Assembly: GCA_035555315.1 (NCBI GenBank)
Contig: DATMGU010000070.1
Coordinates: 1 to 64,000 of the forward strand
DNA from: DATMGU01 sp035555315
Lineage (GTDB): Bacteria; Pseudomonadota; Alphaproteobacteria; ATCC43930; CGMCC-115725
Direction of reading: 5' to 3'
Length of the DNA: 64,000 nucleotides
The stretch's first letter is position 1; every line of letters begins with the position of its first letter. The notes under the pieces were generated by a model. The model had not been told where the DNA came from. It did not search any database and was given only the letters and a program-made list of their open reading frames with translations. Below, one piece after another: positions 25,997 to 34,774 of this stretch. A program made the position numbers and the translations under genes.

Positions 25997-27904
25997 CTAC
26001 GGGAGGGCGGACTCCACGGCGATCACCGGGGCGGCGTCATCGATCACCAGTTGGACCGCCGTACGGCCCTGCCAGGTATCGGTGCGCAAATGCCCCGCGA
26101 TATGCATCGGCAGGCCGCCGGCGCGCAGCAGGGCCACGCCGAGTTCGCTGTCCAAGGCGCGGAATGCGATCGCCTTCACCCGGTCGCCGCCCGCTGGGCT
26201 CGCCAGGATGCAGCGCACATGGTTCTGCCCCACCACGTCCGCCTTGAGGATGCGCATCTGGGGCAGCACGAAACGCGGCTCGGCATTGCCGGCGCCGAAC
26301 GGGCCGAGGCCGGCCAGCGTCTCGACCAGTTCCGGGGTCGCCGCGGCCGGGCTGAGCGCGCCATCGACGCCCAGTTCGGGCACCAGGCCGAGATCGGCGG
26401 GCTGCTGCCCATCGCCGAGCGCCTCCGCGTCGAACCGCCCGGTCAGGAAACTCTCCAATGCCGTCATCTGGTCGATCGCGACGCTGAACCCCGCCGCCAT
26501 GCGGTGGCCGCCGCCGGCCAGCGCCAAACCGGCCTGGCGGGCGGCGATGATCGCGGCACCGAGATCGATGCCGGGCACCGACCGGCCGGAGCCCTTGCCG
26601 ATGCCGTTCTCGATCGCGACGACGCAGGCCGGGCGATTGAACCGCTCCTTCAAGCGGCCGGCGACGATGCCGATGACGCCGGGATGCCACCCCTCACCCG
26701 CGGCGAAGATCATCGAGGGCGGCGTGCCGCCGCGCGCCGCCATCGCCTGTTCCACCGCCTCGATCGCCTGGGCCAGCACCTCGGCCTCGATCGACCGGCG
26801 ATCGGCGTTGAACGCCTCGAGCGTCGCCGCCAGCGCCGCCGCCTCCAACGGATCGGTGGTCGCCAGCAACCGGCTGCCGAGATCCGCCCGGCCGACGCGG
26901 CCGCCGGCATTGACCCGTGGCCCCAGCACATAGCCCAGATGATAGGCGTCGAGGCGCTCCGACACCGCCGCCGCGTCGGCGAGTGCTGCCAGCCCCGGAT
27001 TGCGCCGCGCCGCCATCACCTTGATGCCCTGGGCGACAAGCGCGCGGTTGAGCCCGGTCAGCGGCACCACGTCGCAGACCGTGCCCAGCGCCACCAAATC
27101 GAGCCATTGCAGCAGGTCGGGCCCGGTACCTTGCCCAGTACCTTGCCTGGCACCTTGCACCCCATCGGCCATGTACCAGCCGGCGCGGCGCAGCGCCCGG
27201 TTGACCGCGACGACCAGCAGGAAGGTGACCCCGACGGCGGCGAGCGTGCCGAGGCTGCCATCCTCGTCCAGCCGGTTCGGATTGACGACCGCCAGGACGG
27301 GTGGCAGCGACGGTTCGGCCGCGTGGTGGTCGACCACGATGATGTCGAGCCCCGCGGCCACCGCCTCGGCCAGCGGCACGTGGGCGGTGGTGCCGCAATC
27401 CACCGTGACGACGACCCCCGCCCCGGCCTGCCGCAGCGCCAGCAAGGCCGGCAGGTTCGGACCATAGCCCTCCAGCCGGCGATCGGGGATATGCAGTAGG
27501 GTCGGCGCGCCGACAGCCGCGAGAAAGCGCAGCAGCAAGGCCGAGGAGGTGGCGCCATCGACGTCGTAATCGCCGAACACGCCAATCGTCTCGCCGGTTT
27601 GGATAGCCCGGGCAAGGCGCTCGGCCGCCACATCCATATCGGCGAGGCTGCTGGGGTCCGGCAGAAAATCGCGCAGGGTCGGCGCCAGATGCCGCTCGAC
27701 CGCATCCGGCTCGATGCCGCGTCCGGCCAGCACCCGACCGACCACCTCGGGCAGGCCAAGCCGCTGGGCGATGGCGAGGCCGATGCGCGCATCGCCCTGC
27801 CGCTCTCGCCAGCGCTTTCCCGTGACCGACCGCTCGACGCCCAGAAATGCCGGCGACGGCCGATCTGCCAATTCCGTCAGCGGCGGCATGACGGTTGCCA
27901 ACAT
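25997..27904 (-). CDS. recJ: single-stranded-DNA-specific exonuclease RecJ
   Basis: A 5'-3' ssDNA exonuclease of recombination and mismatch repair, about 635 residues. DHH-phosphoesterase motifs are in order: GDYDVDGATSSA, VDCGTTAHVPLAE, IIVVDHHAAEP and the LGPRVNAGGR segment, followed by the DHHA1 region with GGGHRMAAGFS. Start 27904 (MLATVMPPL) is chosen; 27889 is also possible. The frame is open further upstream but that overlaps glpX. An unusual in-frame stretch, QGARQGTGQGTG at about 27133-27170, comes from a 12-base tandem repeat lying between conserved motifs. It is downstream of glpX in the hom-glpX-recJ order. Confidence 0.96.
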   Translation of the reverse strand: MLATVMPPLTELADRPSPAFLGVERSVTGKRWRERQGDARIGLAIAQRLGLPEVVGRVLAGRGIEPDAVERHLAPTLRDFLPDPSSLADMDVAAERLARAIQTGETIGVFGDYDVDGATSSALLLRFLAAVGAPTLLHIPDRRLEGYGPNLPALLALRQAGAGVVVTVDCGTTAHVPLAEAVAAGLDIIVVDHHAAEPSLPPVLAVVNPNRLDEDGSLGTLAAVGVTFLLVVAVNRALRRAGWYMADGVQGARQGTGQGTGPDLLQWLDLVALGTVCDVVPLTGLNRALVAQGIKVMAARRNPGLAALADAAAVSERLDAYHLGYVLGPRVNAGGRVGRADLGSRLLATTDPLEAAALAATLEAFNADRRSIEAEVLAQAIEAVEQAMAARGGTPPSMIFAAGEGWHPGVIGIVAGRLKERFNRPACVVAIENGIGKGSGRSVPGIDLGAAIIAARQAGLALAGGGHRMAAGFSVAIDQMTALESFLTGRFDAEALGDGQQPADLGLVPELGVDGALSPAAATPELVETLAGLGPFGAGNAEPRFVLPQMRILKADVVGQNHVRCILASPAGGDRVKAIAFRALDSELGVALLRAGGLPMHIAGHLRTDTWQGRTAVQLVIDDAAPVIAVESALP

Positions 27905-27916
27905 CAACAAACTTCC

Positions 27917-27941
27917 CCTCTCCGCCCTGGGGGCGGAGAGG
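27917..27941 (-). terminator. hairpin between glpX and recJ
   Basis: A 10-bp perfect stem (cctctccgcc / ggcggagagg) with a 5-base loop sits in the 62-base gap between glpX and recJ. The following minus-strand sequence, ggaagtttgttg, has only a weak T-run, so partial termination or transcript stabilisation is as likely as full termination. Confidence 0.5.
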
Positions 27942-27966
27942 AATGGTTTTGGCCTTGAGCCACTAC

Positions 27967-28956
27967 TTACTTCGAGGTGACGAAGGCGCCCGGCTTGCGC
28001 TCCAGATTGTGGTGCGCCTCGATGATCCGGACGGTACCGCTCTTGGAGCGCATCACCATCGAGTAGGTCACGGCGCCGCCGGGGACGCGCCGGATGCCCT
28101 GCAGCATAGTGCCGCCGGTGACGCCGGTCGCCGCGAACATCACATCGCCCGAGGCCAGGTCCATCAGCCCATATTTCCGGTTGAGGTCGGTCACGCCCCA
28201 ACGGGCCGCGCGCGCCTTTTCGTCTGCGTTGCGGAACAGCAACCGACCCTGCATCTGGCCGCCGATGCAGCGCAGCGCCGCCGCCGCCAGCACGCCTTCC
28301 GGTGCGCCACCCGAGCCCATATAGATGTCGACACCGCTATCGGCGCGGCTGGTCGCGATGACGCCGCTGACATCGCCGTCCGAGATCAGCATGATGCGGG
28401 CACCGGTCGCGCGCACGGTCTCGATCAGCTCCGCGTGGCGCGGCCGATCCAGAATGCAGACGACCAGATCCTCGATAGCCGTCTGCTTGGCCTTGGCCAG
28501 CGCCTTCAGATTCTCCAGGGGCGTCTGGTCCAGATCGACCAGGCCGTCCGGCAAGCCGGCGCCGACGGCGATCTTGTCCATGTAGACGTCGGGGGCGTTC
28601 AAGAAGCCGCCCTGATCCGCCATGGCGATGACCGCCAGCGCGTTGAGGCCGCCCTTGGCGGTGATCGTGGTGCCTTCCAGCGGATCGAGCGCGATGTCGA
28701 TCTTGGGGCCCGAACCGCTGCCGACCTTTTCGCCGATATACAGCATCGGCGCTTCGTCGCGCTCGCCCTCGCCGATCACCACCGTGCCATCGATATCGAG
28801 GCCGTTCAGCGCATTACGCATCGCATCCACGGCGGCCTGATCGGCCGCCATCTCGTCGCCACGACCCATGAGGCGCGACGCGGCGAGCGCCGCGGCCTCG
28901 GTCACGCGGACCGCTTCGAGCGCCAAATTGCGGTCCATCATCAGAGTATCGGCCAT
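27967..28956 (-). CDS. glpX: fructose-1,6-bisphosphatase class II GlpX
   Basis: A 329-residue metal-dependent phosphatase of gluconeogenesis and, in autotrophs, of the Calvin cycle, hydrolysing fructose-1,6-bisphosphate (some members also sedoheptulose-1,7-bisphosphate). Family signatures are IDGTVVIGEGERDEAPML near residue 55, then ALDPLEGTTITAKG containing the metal-binding D-P-L-E-G-T, and later YMGSGGAPEGVLAAAALRC. Length is normal. It lies 82 bases after hom and 62 before recJ, with a hairpin in each gap. This hom-glpX-recJ order is common in Rhodospirillales. Confidence 0.96.
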   Translation of the reverse strand: MADTLMMDRNLALEAVRVTEAAALAASRLMGRGDEMAADQAAVDAMRNALNGLDIDGTVVIGEGERDEAPMLYIGEKVGSGSGPKIDIALDPLEGTTITAKGGLNALAVIAMADQGGFLNAPDVYMDKIAVGAGLPDGLVDLDQTPLENLKALAKAKQTAIEDLVVCILDRPRHAELIETVRATGARIMLISDGDVSGVIATSRADSGVDIYMGSGGAPEGVLAAAALRCIGGQMQGRLLFRNADEKARAARWGVTDLNRKYGLMDLASGDVMFAATGVTGGTMLQGIRRVPGGAVTYSMVMRSKSGTVRIIEAHHNLERKPGAFVTSK

Positions 28957-28990
28957 CGGTGTTCCTCATCGCTTGAAGCGTGTTGCAGTA

Positions 28991-29007
28991 TCCCGCCAGA
29001 GGCGGGA
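28991..29007 (-). terminator. small hairpin between hom and glpX
   Basis: tcccgcc / ggcggga with a 3-base loop (7-bp stem) lies in the 82-base gap after hom. It has no T-tract, so it is a weak candidate for attenuation rather than full termination. Confidence 0.35.
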
Positions 29008-29038
29008 AAGTTGAAGGGCTCCCCTTCGAGTTTCTGTT

Positions 29039-30352
29039 TCAGGTTTCTATACGGATCATTCGTGGCGGTTCTGTCATCGCGGCCAGCAGGGCAATTTCGC
29101 CCAGCGCCCGGCGCATGGCTTGTTCCTCGCCCGGATGGGTCGTCAGCACCACCGGCACCGTACCGCCGGGCGCGCGACCCCGCTGCAACATCGCCTCCAT
29201 CGAGATCCGCTCGTTACGCAGCGCTGCGGCCACATCGGCGATCACCCCCGGCTGATCCTGCACCATCAGCCTAATATAACACCCCCCGAGATGATGCTCC
29301 ATCCCGACCGAACGCGATGCGTCGCCGGTCGGTGCATCCGCCAGTTGTGCCGCGTGACCGCGACCCGATGCGATGTCGATGAGATCGGCGACCACGGCGG
29401 AAGCGGTCGGCCCCGCGCCGGCGCCGCGTCCCTGCAGCACGACTCGGCCGACGACGTCGCCCTCGACCACGACCGCGTTGAACACCCCATCGACCGCCGC
29501 CAGCGGGTTCGACGACGGCACCATGCAGGGATGCACGCGCTGCTCGATCCCCTGGGGCGTGCGGCGCGCCAACCCCAATAGCTTGATACGATAGCCCAAT
29601 TCATCGGCATAGGCGATGTCGAGCGCCGAGATATGCCGGATACCCTCGACATAGACGGCCTTGAGATCGACCGGCGTGCCGAAGGCCACCCCCGCCAGGA
29701 TCGCCAGCTTGTGTGCCGCGTCGATGCCGTCGATATCCAGCCCGGGATCCGCCTCGGCGTAACCCAGCTGCTGCGCCTCGGCCAGGATATCGCCGAAATC
29801 GCGCTGGGTCTGCTGCATGGCACTCAACACATAGTTGCAGGTACCATTGAGAATGCCGTAGACGCGGGTCACCCGATTTGCCGCGAGCCCTTCGCGCAAC
29901 GCCTTGATGATCGGAATGCCGCCGGCCACCGCAGCCTCGAAGCCCAGCGGCACGCGACGCGCCCGGCTAAGCCGGCCGATCGCCGTGCCGTGATGCGCCA
30001 GCAAGGCCTTGTTGGCCGTGACCACGGGCTTGCCTTGCCCCAACGCCGCTTCGACCAGCGCGCGCGCCACGCCGTCCTCGCCGCCGACCAATTCGACCAC
30101 AACATCGACCGCCGGATGGGTCACGAGGTCCAGCGGATTGTCCACCCAGAGGCAGCCGGCGAGATCGATCCCCCGGTCCCGGCCACGATCCCGCGCCGAA
30201 ATCGCGGTCACGCGGAGCGGCCGCCCCGCGGCGCGCTCGATAAGGTCCGCGTTATCGCGCAGCAGCCGGAACGTGCCGGCGCCGACGGTACCAAGACCGG
30301 CAATGCCGATGCGGAGCGGAGTTGTCATGGCGTCGCGGGGTGCCTCGCTCAT
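29039..30352 (-). CDS. hom: homoserine dehydrogenase
   Basis: Catalyses NAD(P)H-dependent reduction of aspartate semialdehyde to homoserine, leading to threonine and methionine. The 437 residues comprise a Rossmann domain (GIAGLGTVGAGTFRLL), the catalytic domain (TANKALLAHHG, GFEAAVAGGIPIIKALREG, ILNGTCNYVLSAM, and EADPGLDIDGIDAAHKLAI with the proton-transfer residues) and a C-terminal ACT domain (QDQPGVIADVAAALRNERIS) expected to bind threonine for feedback control. ATG 30352 or 30328 (MTTPLRIG) are both possible; relatives fit the latter well. metY, which uses activated homoserine, is also in the window but not adjacent. Confidence 0.96.
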   Translation of the reverse strand: MSEAPRDAMTTPLRIGIAGLGTVGAGTFRLLRDNADLIERAAGRPLRVTAISARDRGRDRGIDLAGCLWVDNPLDLVTHPAVDVVVELVGGEDGVARALVEAALGQGKPVVTANKALLAHHGTAIGRLSRARRVPLGFEAAVAGGIPIIKALREGLAANRVTRVYGILNGTCNYVLSAMQQTQRDFGDILAEAQQLGYAEADPGLDIDGIDAAHKLAILAGVAFGTPVDLKAVYVEGIRHISALDIAYADELGYRIKLLGLARRTPQGIEQRVHPCMVPSSNPLAAVDGVFNAVVVEGDVVGRVVLQGRGAGAGPTASAVVADLIDIASGRGHAAQLADAPTGDASRSVGMEHHLGGCYIRLMVQDQPGVIADVAAALRNERISMEAMLQRGRAPGGTVPVVLTTHPGEEQAMRRALGEIALLAAMTEPPRMIRIET

Positions 30353-30392
30353 GGCTTAGAGAACAACAATATGACTCCGGGGATGGTGGGAC

Positions 30393-31703
30393 TTAGTGGA
30401 CGATGACGATGTCGGCGCGATCGGGCTGCCCACCGGCCTGTCCAGAACCGGCCTGTCCAGCACCGCCTTGTCCAGCACCGGCCTGGCCGCTCCCGGGGGA
30501 CGCCGCCGCCTCGGTTTGGATGAGGGTGGCCGGGATGCCGGCTTTGATCAACTGCTGCTTGACCGCCTCGGCGCGGCTTATCGCCGCCTGATAAATGCTC
30601 AGGGCCGCGGTCGAATCGGCTGGCCCGGGCGGCAGGCTGGCATATCCCACGACATGAACGATCCCACCAAGCTGACGCAGTTGCCCGGGGACGGTTTGCA
30701 GCTTCGCGGTCTCGAAAGGCGATAGCGACGATGTCTGCGGCGCGAACATCACCTGGGTGACCGGCGTCGTCACGGCGCCCTTGCCGCCGACATTGACCTG
30801 CGGCGGCGGTGCCGCGTTCGGCGGCGTCGACATCGCGGGTGTCGGCGGCGCGGCGCGCGGCGCCAGCGCTTCCTGTGGCGATGGGGTGGGTGTGCCTGAG
30901 GTTTGGTTGGGCGCCCCCGCCTGGTTGCCCTGGGCTTGGTCGGCTGCCCCGGCTGGCGGTTGGCCGATCGTCGGGCTGGGCGTCACCACCGGAACGGGTG
31001 CCATGACCGGCGGCGGCGGCGGCTCGCGCGGGGCTTCAGGGACCGGTACGCTGCGCGCGGTCGGCGGCGTCAGCGACGCCTCGCGGGAGGCGGGAGACGG
31101 AGCCGCATCCTCGCCGGCTTGCGCATCGCCGGTCGGCGCGTTGGCGGGCGGCGCGTTGGCGGGCGGCGCGCTGGCGGCAGGCGCGTTGGCCGGTGTCGCA
31201 CTGGCCGGTGTCGCACTGGCGGGCGGCGTGTCCGCCGCCGGTGTCGCACTATCACCCGGCGACGTGGCCGCGGGGGCTTTGGTCCCCGGGGATTTGCCGC
31301 CAGGGGATTTGCCCGATGCATCCGGCGGCCGGGGAGCGGCCACCGTATCGACCGTCCCGGCACGCAATTGTTCGTCCGAATACCGGGCATGGGTCCGATC
31401 GGCCACCAGACTGTCGGACAGCGCCTTGCGCTCGGCCTCGGTCAACCCAAAGGTCGGCGGCGGCGGAACACTGGCGAGGTTCGGGAACGGCTGATCGGAA
31501 CCGGCGGCCAGGTTCTTGGTGTTCGGCGCATCGGGCGGCGGATCGTTCTTCGAAGCGCCGGTCAGGTCGCGATACGCGTCGAATGGGTTGAGCGAGCTGC
31601 AGCCGGCGACCAGGATAACCGTTCCGACCGCCAGCAACCGTGCCGGCAACCGGATAGCACCGCGCGGTGCCGCCAGCCTTTCCGCTTCCGCCTTCTGCGC
31701 CAT
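30393..31703 (-). CDS. proline/alanine-rich lipoprotein with OmpA-like C-terminal segment
   Basis: A 436-residue envelope protein. After 20 residues a hydrophobic helix ends in VILVAGCSSL, a lipobox with C35 as the likely lipidation site. A long low-complexity region at about 125-320 is built of Pro, Ala, Gly and Ser, including tandem copies such as ASATPAS and APPANAPPANAP encoded by a 15-base repeat. The C-terminal part (VMFAPQTSSLSPFETAKL, then IVHVVGYASLP and AISRAEAVKQQLIKAGI) resembles an OmpA-type peptidoglycan-binding fold. A second Gly/Gln repeat lies just before the end. Likely role: tether between outer membrane and cell wall. It ends 40 bases before hom on the same strand. Confidence 0.7.
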   Translation of the reverse strand: MAQKAEAERLAAPRGAIRLPARLLAVGTVILVAGCSSLNPFDAYRDLTGASKNDPPPDAPNTKNLAAGSDQPFPNLASVPPPPTFGLTEAERKALSDSLVADRTHARYSDEQLRAGTVDTVAAPRPPDASGKSPGGKSPGTKAPAATSPGDSATPAADTPPASATPASATPANAPAASAPPANAPPANAPTGDAQAGEDAAPSPASREASLTPPTARSVPVPEAPREPPPPPVMAPVPVVTPSPTIGQPPAGAADQAQGNQAGAPNQTSGTPTPSPQEALAPRAAPPTPAMSTPPNAAPPPQVNVGGKGAVTTPVTQVMFAPQTSSLSPFETAKLQTVPGQLRQLGGIVHVVGYASLPPGPADSTAALSIYQAAISRAEAVKQQLIKAGIPATLIQTEAAASPGSGQAGAGQGGAGQAGSGQAGGQPDRADIVIVH

Positions 31704-31874
31704 GAAGCCCCCTGGTACCGTCCTCGCCCGCGGTTCATACTGCGAGTGCGTCGATCCTCTTAGAGTGCCGGCGTGCGGTTATCAAGCGCAGCCGGTGGCG
31801 AGGTGAAGTGCGCGGGCTCAAGCGGAACTTCCATCCGCGAAGGATAAGAAACGAGCGTGAGGAGCCAGACCACG

Positions 31875-33692
31875 ATGTCGAACCTGCATATCTCGCCGGA
31901 TCCCCCTCCAGCGGCCACCCCACCCGACCCGGTCGATCTCACCCAGGCGGTCACCTCGATCGCCGAGCGCAGTCAGCGTCTGGTCAGCGAGTTCCTGGCG
32001 CGCCAGGCCGCCGAACCCGGTCCGGTCGATCCCGACCCCTTCAACATCGGCGGCGCCTTCCTGGAAATGACCGCCAAGCTGATGACCGATCCGGCGGCGT
32101 TGATGCAGGCCCAGATGTCGCTGTGGAACGACTATATGCGCCTCTGGCAGCGGACGACCCAGCGGATGCTGGGCGGCGGCGACGGCGCCGAACCGGTGAT
32201 CGCCGCGCCGAAGGGCGATCGCCGCTTCAGGGATGCTGCCTGGGAAGACCACGCGCTGTTCGACTACATCAAGCAGAGCTACCTGCTGAGCGCCCGCTGG
32301 ATGCAGCAAACGGTGCACGGCGTTCAAGGCCTGGACGACAAGACCGCGCGCAAGGTGGAGTTCTATACGCGCCAATTCGTCGATGCGATCGCGCCGTCGA
32401 ATTTCGTGCTGACCAATCCCGAGGTGTTGCGCAAGACGATCGAGAGCGGCGGCGAGAACCTGGTCAAAGGTCTCGAAAACATGCTCGACGATTTGGAGCG
32501 CGGCAAGGGCCAGTTGTCGATCACGATGACCGACCCGGACGCCTTCAAGCTGGGCGAGAACATCGCGCTGACGCCCGGTTCCGTGGTCTTCCAGAACGAG
32601 TTGATGCAGCTGATCCAATATGCGCCGGCGACCGAGACCGTGGCCCGCCGGCCGCTGCTGATCATCCCGCCCTGGATCAACAAGTACTACATCCTCGATC
32701 TGCGACCGCAGAACTCGTTCATTCGTTGGGCGGTGGCCGAAGGCCTCACGGTCTTCGTGATCTCCTGGGTCAACCCGGATGAACGGCTCGCCACCAAGGG
32801 CTTCGAGGACTACATGGCCGAGGGGCCGCTGGCAGCACTCCAGGCGATCGAGCAGGCGACCGGCCAGCGCGATCTCAACGTCATCGGCTATTGCCTGGGC
32901 GGCACGCTGCTCGCCACCACGCTCGCCTATCTCGCGAAGAGCGGCGACAAGCGGATCAAGTCGGCGACCTATTTCACCACGCTGGTCGACTTCGCAGAGG
33001 CCGGCGAGATCAGCGTGTTCATCGACGACGAGCAATTGACCGCGCTGGAGGACAAGATGCGCGGACGCGGCTATCTCGAAGGCAGCGAGATGGCGACGAC
33101 GTTCAACATGCTGCGCGCCAACGATCTGATCTGGTCGTTCGTGGTCAACAACTACCTCCTGGGCAAGGAGCCGTTCCCATTCGACCTGCTCTATTGGAAC
33201 GCCGACGCGACGCGGATGCCCGCCGCCATGCACAGCTTCTACCTGCGCATGATGTATCAGCAAAACCGGCTGATCCGGCCGGGCGGCATACAGATCAAGG
33301 GCGTACCGATCGATCTCACCGATGTCGAGATCCCAAGCTTCATCCTGTCAACCAAGGAAGACCATATAGCCCCCTGGAAATCGTCCTACGCGGCGACGCA
33401 GCTCTACAAGGGGCCGGTCAAATTCGTGCTGTCCGGCTCGGGTCATGTCGCCGGGGTCGTCAACCCGCCCGAAACCGCGAAATACGGCTATTGGACGAAT
33501 ACCAAGTTGCCGCGAAACCCGGAGGATTGGTTGAACGGGGCCACCCAGCACGCAGGCTCGTGGTGGACCGACTGGTCGGCCTGGATCAACCGCTTCGCCG
33601 GCGGCAAGGTGTCGGCACGCGTGCCGGGCGACGGTGCGCTCCCGCCGATCGAGCCGGCCCCCGGGAGCTACGCCAAGACGCGCGCCGTCTAA
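31875..33692 (+). CDS. phaC: class I poly(3-hydroxyalkanoate) synthase
   Basis: Polymerises hydroxyacyl-CoA into PHA granules. The protein has 605 residues from ATG 31875; an in-frame GTG at 31857 would add six. The N-terminal PhaC domain is followed by an alpha/beta-hydrolase domain with the lipase-like box GYCLGG, whose Cys (about residue 340) is the nucleophile, and SGSGHVAGVVNPP with the catalytic His at about 524. Also typical are PPWINKYYILDL and FPFDLLYWNADATRMP. Length fits class I synthases. phaA/phaB are not adjacent. The lipoprotein gene is divergent and a GntR regulator follows after 86 bases. Confidence 0.96.
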   Translation: MSNLHISPDPPPAATPPDPVDLTQAVTSIAERSQRLVSEFLARQAAEPGPVDPDPFNIGGAFLEMTAKLMTDPAALMQAQMSLWNDYMRLWQRTTQRMLGGGDGAEPVIAAPKGDRRFRDAAWEDHALFDYIKQSYLLSARWMQQTVHGVQGLDDKTARKVEFYTRQFVDAIAPSNFVLTNPEVLRKTIESGGENLVKGLENMLDDLERGKGQLSITMTDPDAFKLGENIALTPGSVVFQNELMQLIQYAPATETVARRPLLIIPPWINKYYILDLRPQNSFIRWAVAEGLTVFVISWVNPDERLATKGFEDYMAEGPLAALQAIEQATGQRDLNVIGYCLGGTLLATTLAYLAKSGDKRIKSATYFTTLVDFAEAGEISVFIDDEQLTALEDKMRGRGYLEGSEMATTFNMLRANDLIWSFVVNNYLLGKEPFPFDLLYWNADATRMPAAMHSFYLRMMYQQNRLIRPGGIQIKGVPIDLTDVEIPSFILSTKEDHIAPWKSSYAATQLYKGPVKFVLSGSGHVAGVVNPPETAKYGYWTNTKLPRNPEDWLNGATQHAGSWWTDWSAWINRFAGGKVSARVPGDGALPPIEPAPGSYAKTRAV

Positions 33693-33778
33693 CACCAGCA
33701 GCATCGCCGGACAAATCCACTGCGCCTTACGCCCGCGACGGTTCATGCTTGTTGGATCGGTCAGCCATCACGGTCCCC

Positions 33779-34684
33779 ATGCCCAGAACGAACAACGTCT
33801 CCAAGCGAGCCTCCAACCTGCTGTTGGATTTCCTGGCGGATTTTCCCACCGATGAGCCATTGCCCTCGGTCAGCGAATTGGCGCGCAAGCTGGATGTCAG
33901 CCGCACCACGATCCGCGCCGCGACCGGGCACGTCACGGCGAATCGCATCGTGGTCGAGCGCGACGGTCGCCTCTATGTCGCACGCGCGCCGCGAGCGGCC
34001 GATTATTTCGCCGCGACGCAGATCCTCAGCCGGACCGAGCTGGTCGAGCAGTGCTTCATGGAGCGGGTGTTCGCCGGCGAGTTGAAGTCGGGGCAGCCCT
34101 TTTCGGAAACCGACCTCGCCCGGGCGAGTGGTGCCAGCCTGCCATCGGTCCGCGAGTTCCTGATCGGCTTTTCCCGGTTCGGCCTGATCGAGAAGCGGCC
34201 GCGTGGCGGTTGGACCCTGCACGGCTTCAGCCTCGATTTCGCGAATGAGCTCGCCGATATGCGCCGGATCATCGAGCTCGCCGCGATGGACGCCCTCGCC
34301 GAGCAGGGTGCCGACGCGGCGATTTTCTCGACCCTACCGCCGATGATCGCGCGCCATCACGCGCTGAAGAGCGAGATCGCGACCCGATACCTCGACTTCC
34401 CGAAGCTCGACCGGGAATTCCATCTCTGGGTGATTTCAGGGCTGAACAATCGGTTCACCAACGAGTTCTTCGATCTCGTCTCGCTGATCTTCCACTACCA
34501 TTTCCAATGGCGCAAAGACGACGAGATGGAGAGAAATGCCATCGCGATCGACGAGCATCTGCTGATCCTGGACGCCTTGTCGGACCGGGATTTCGGTGCA
34601 GCGCGCCAAAGATTATCCGACCACCTCGCCGCCGCGCGGACATCCTTGATGCGCTCGATCCGTGACGAACCCCACCCCTCGTGA
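33779..34684 (+). CDS. GntR-family transcriptional regulator with FCD-type C-terminal domain
   Basis: A 301-residue regulator. The N-terminal winged helix contains PLPSVSELARKLDVSRTTIR. A second region resembling a winged helix follows at about 105-150 (SETDLARASGASLPSVREF, then GLIEKRPRGGW). The C-terminal helical domain (ELADMRRIIELAAMDALAE, FPKLDREFHLWVISGLNN, AIAIDEHLLILDALSDRD) is of the FCD ligand-binding type used for sugar acids and carboxylates. It is followed after 90 bases by a zinc dehydrogenase of sugar-acid type, its probable target. The doubled HTH look is unusual for GntR proteins. ATG 33779 follows the phaC stop by 86 bases. Confidence 0.86.
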   Translation: MPRTNNVSKRASNLLLDFLADFPTDEPLPSVSELARKLDVSRTTIRAATGHVTANRIVVERDGRLYVARAPRAADYFAATQILSRTELVEQCFMERVFAGELKSGQPFSETDLARASGASLPSVREFLIGFSRFGLIEKRPRGGWTLHGFSLDFANELADMRRIIELAAMDALAEQGADAAIFSTLPPMIARHHALKSEIATRYLDFPKLDREFHLWVISGLNNRFTNEFFDLVSLIFHYHFQWRKDDEMERNAIAIDEHLLILDALSDRDFGAARQRLSDHLAAARTSLMRSIRDEPHPS

Positions 34685-34774
34685 TCGCACCGCGTCTCGG
34701 TTGACACGCCCCTCCATCCGTTTAATAACGATAAAAAACAAACATCGTCGGCGATGTCGTGAGGGAGTTGCGCC

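Noticed and set aside
25934..27499. 521-residue forward frame over recJ
   Set aside because: Antisense shadow of recJ in high-GC DNA, rich in Gln/Arg/Ala, with no domain, and it starts close to the tRNA-Glu without an RBS.
30757..31494. Gly/Ala/Val-rich forward frame opposite the lipoprotein
   Set aside because: Low-complexity complement of the Pro/Ala repeats; it has no start signal and the lipobox-bearing frame explains the region.
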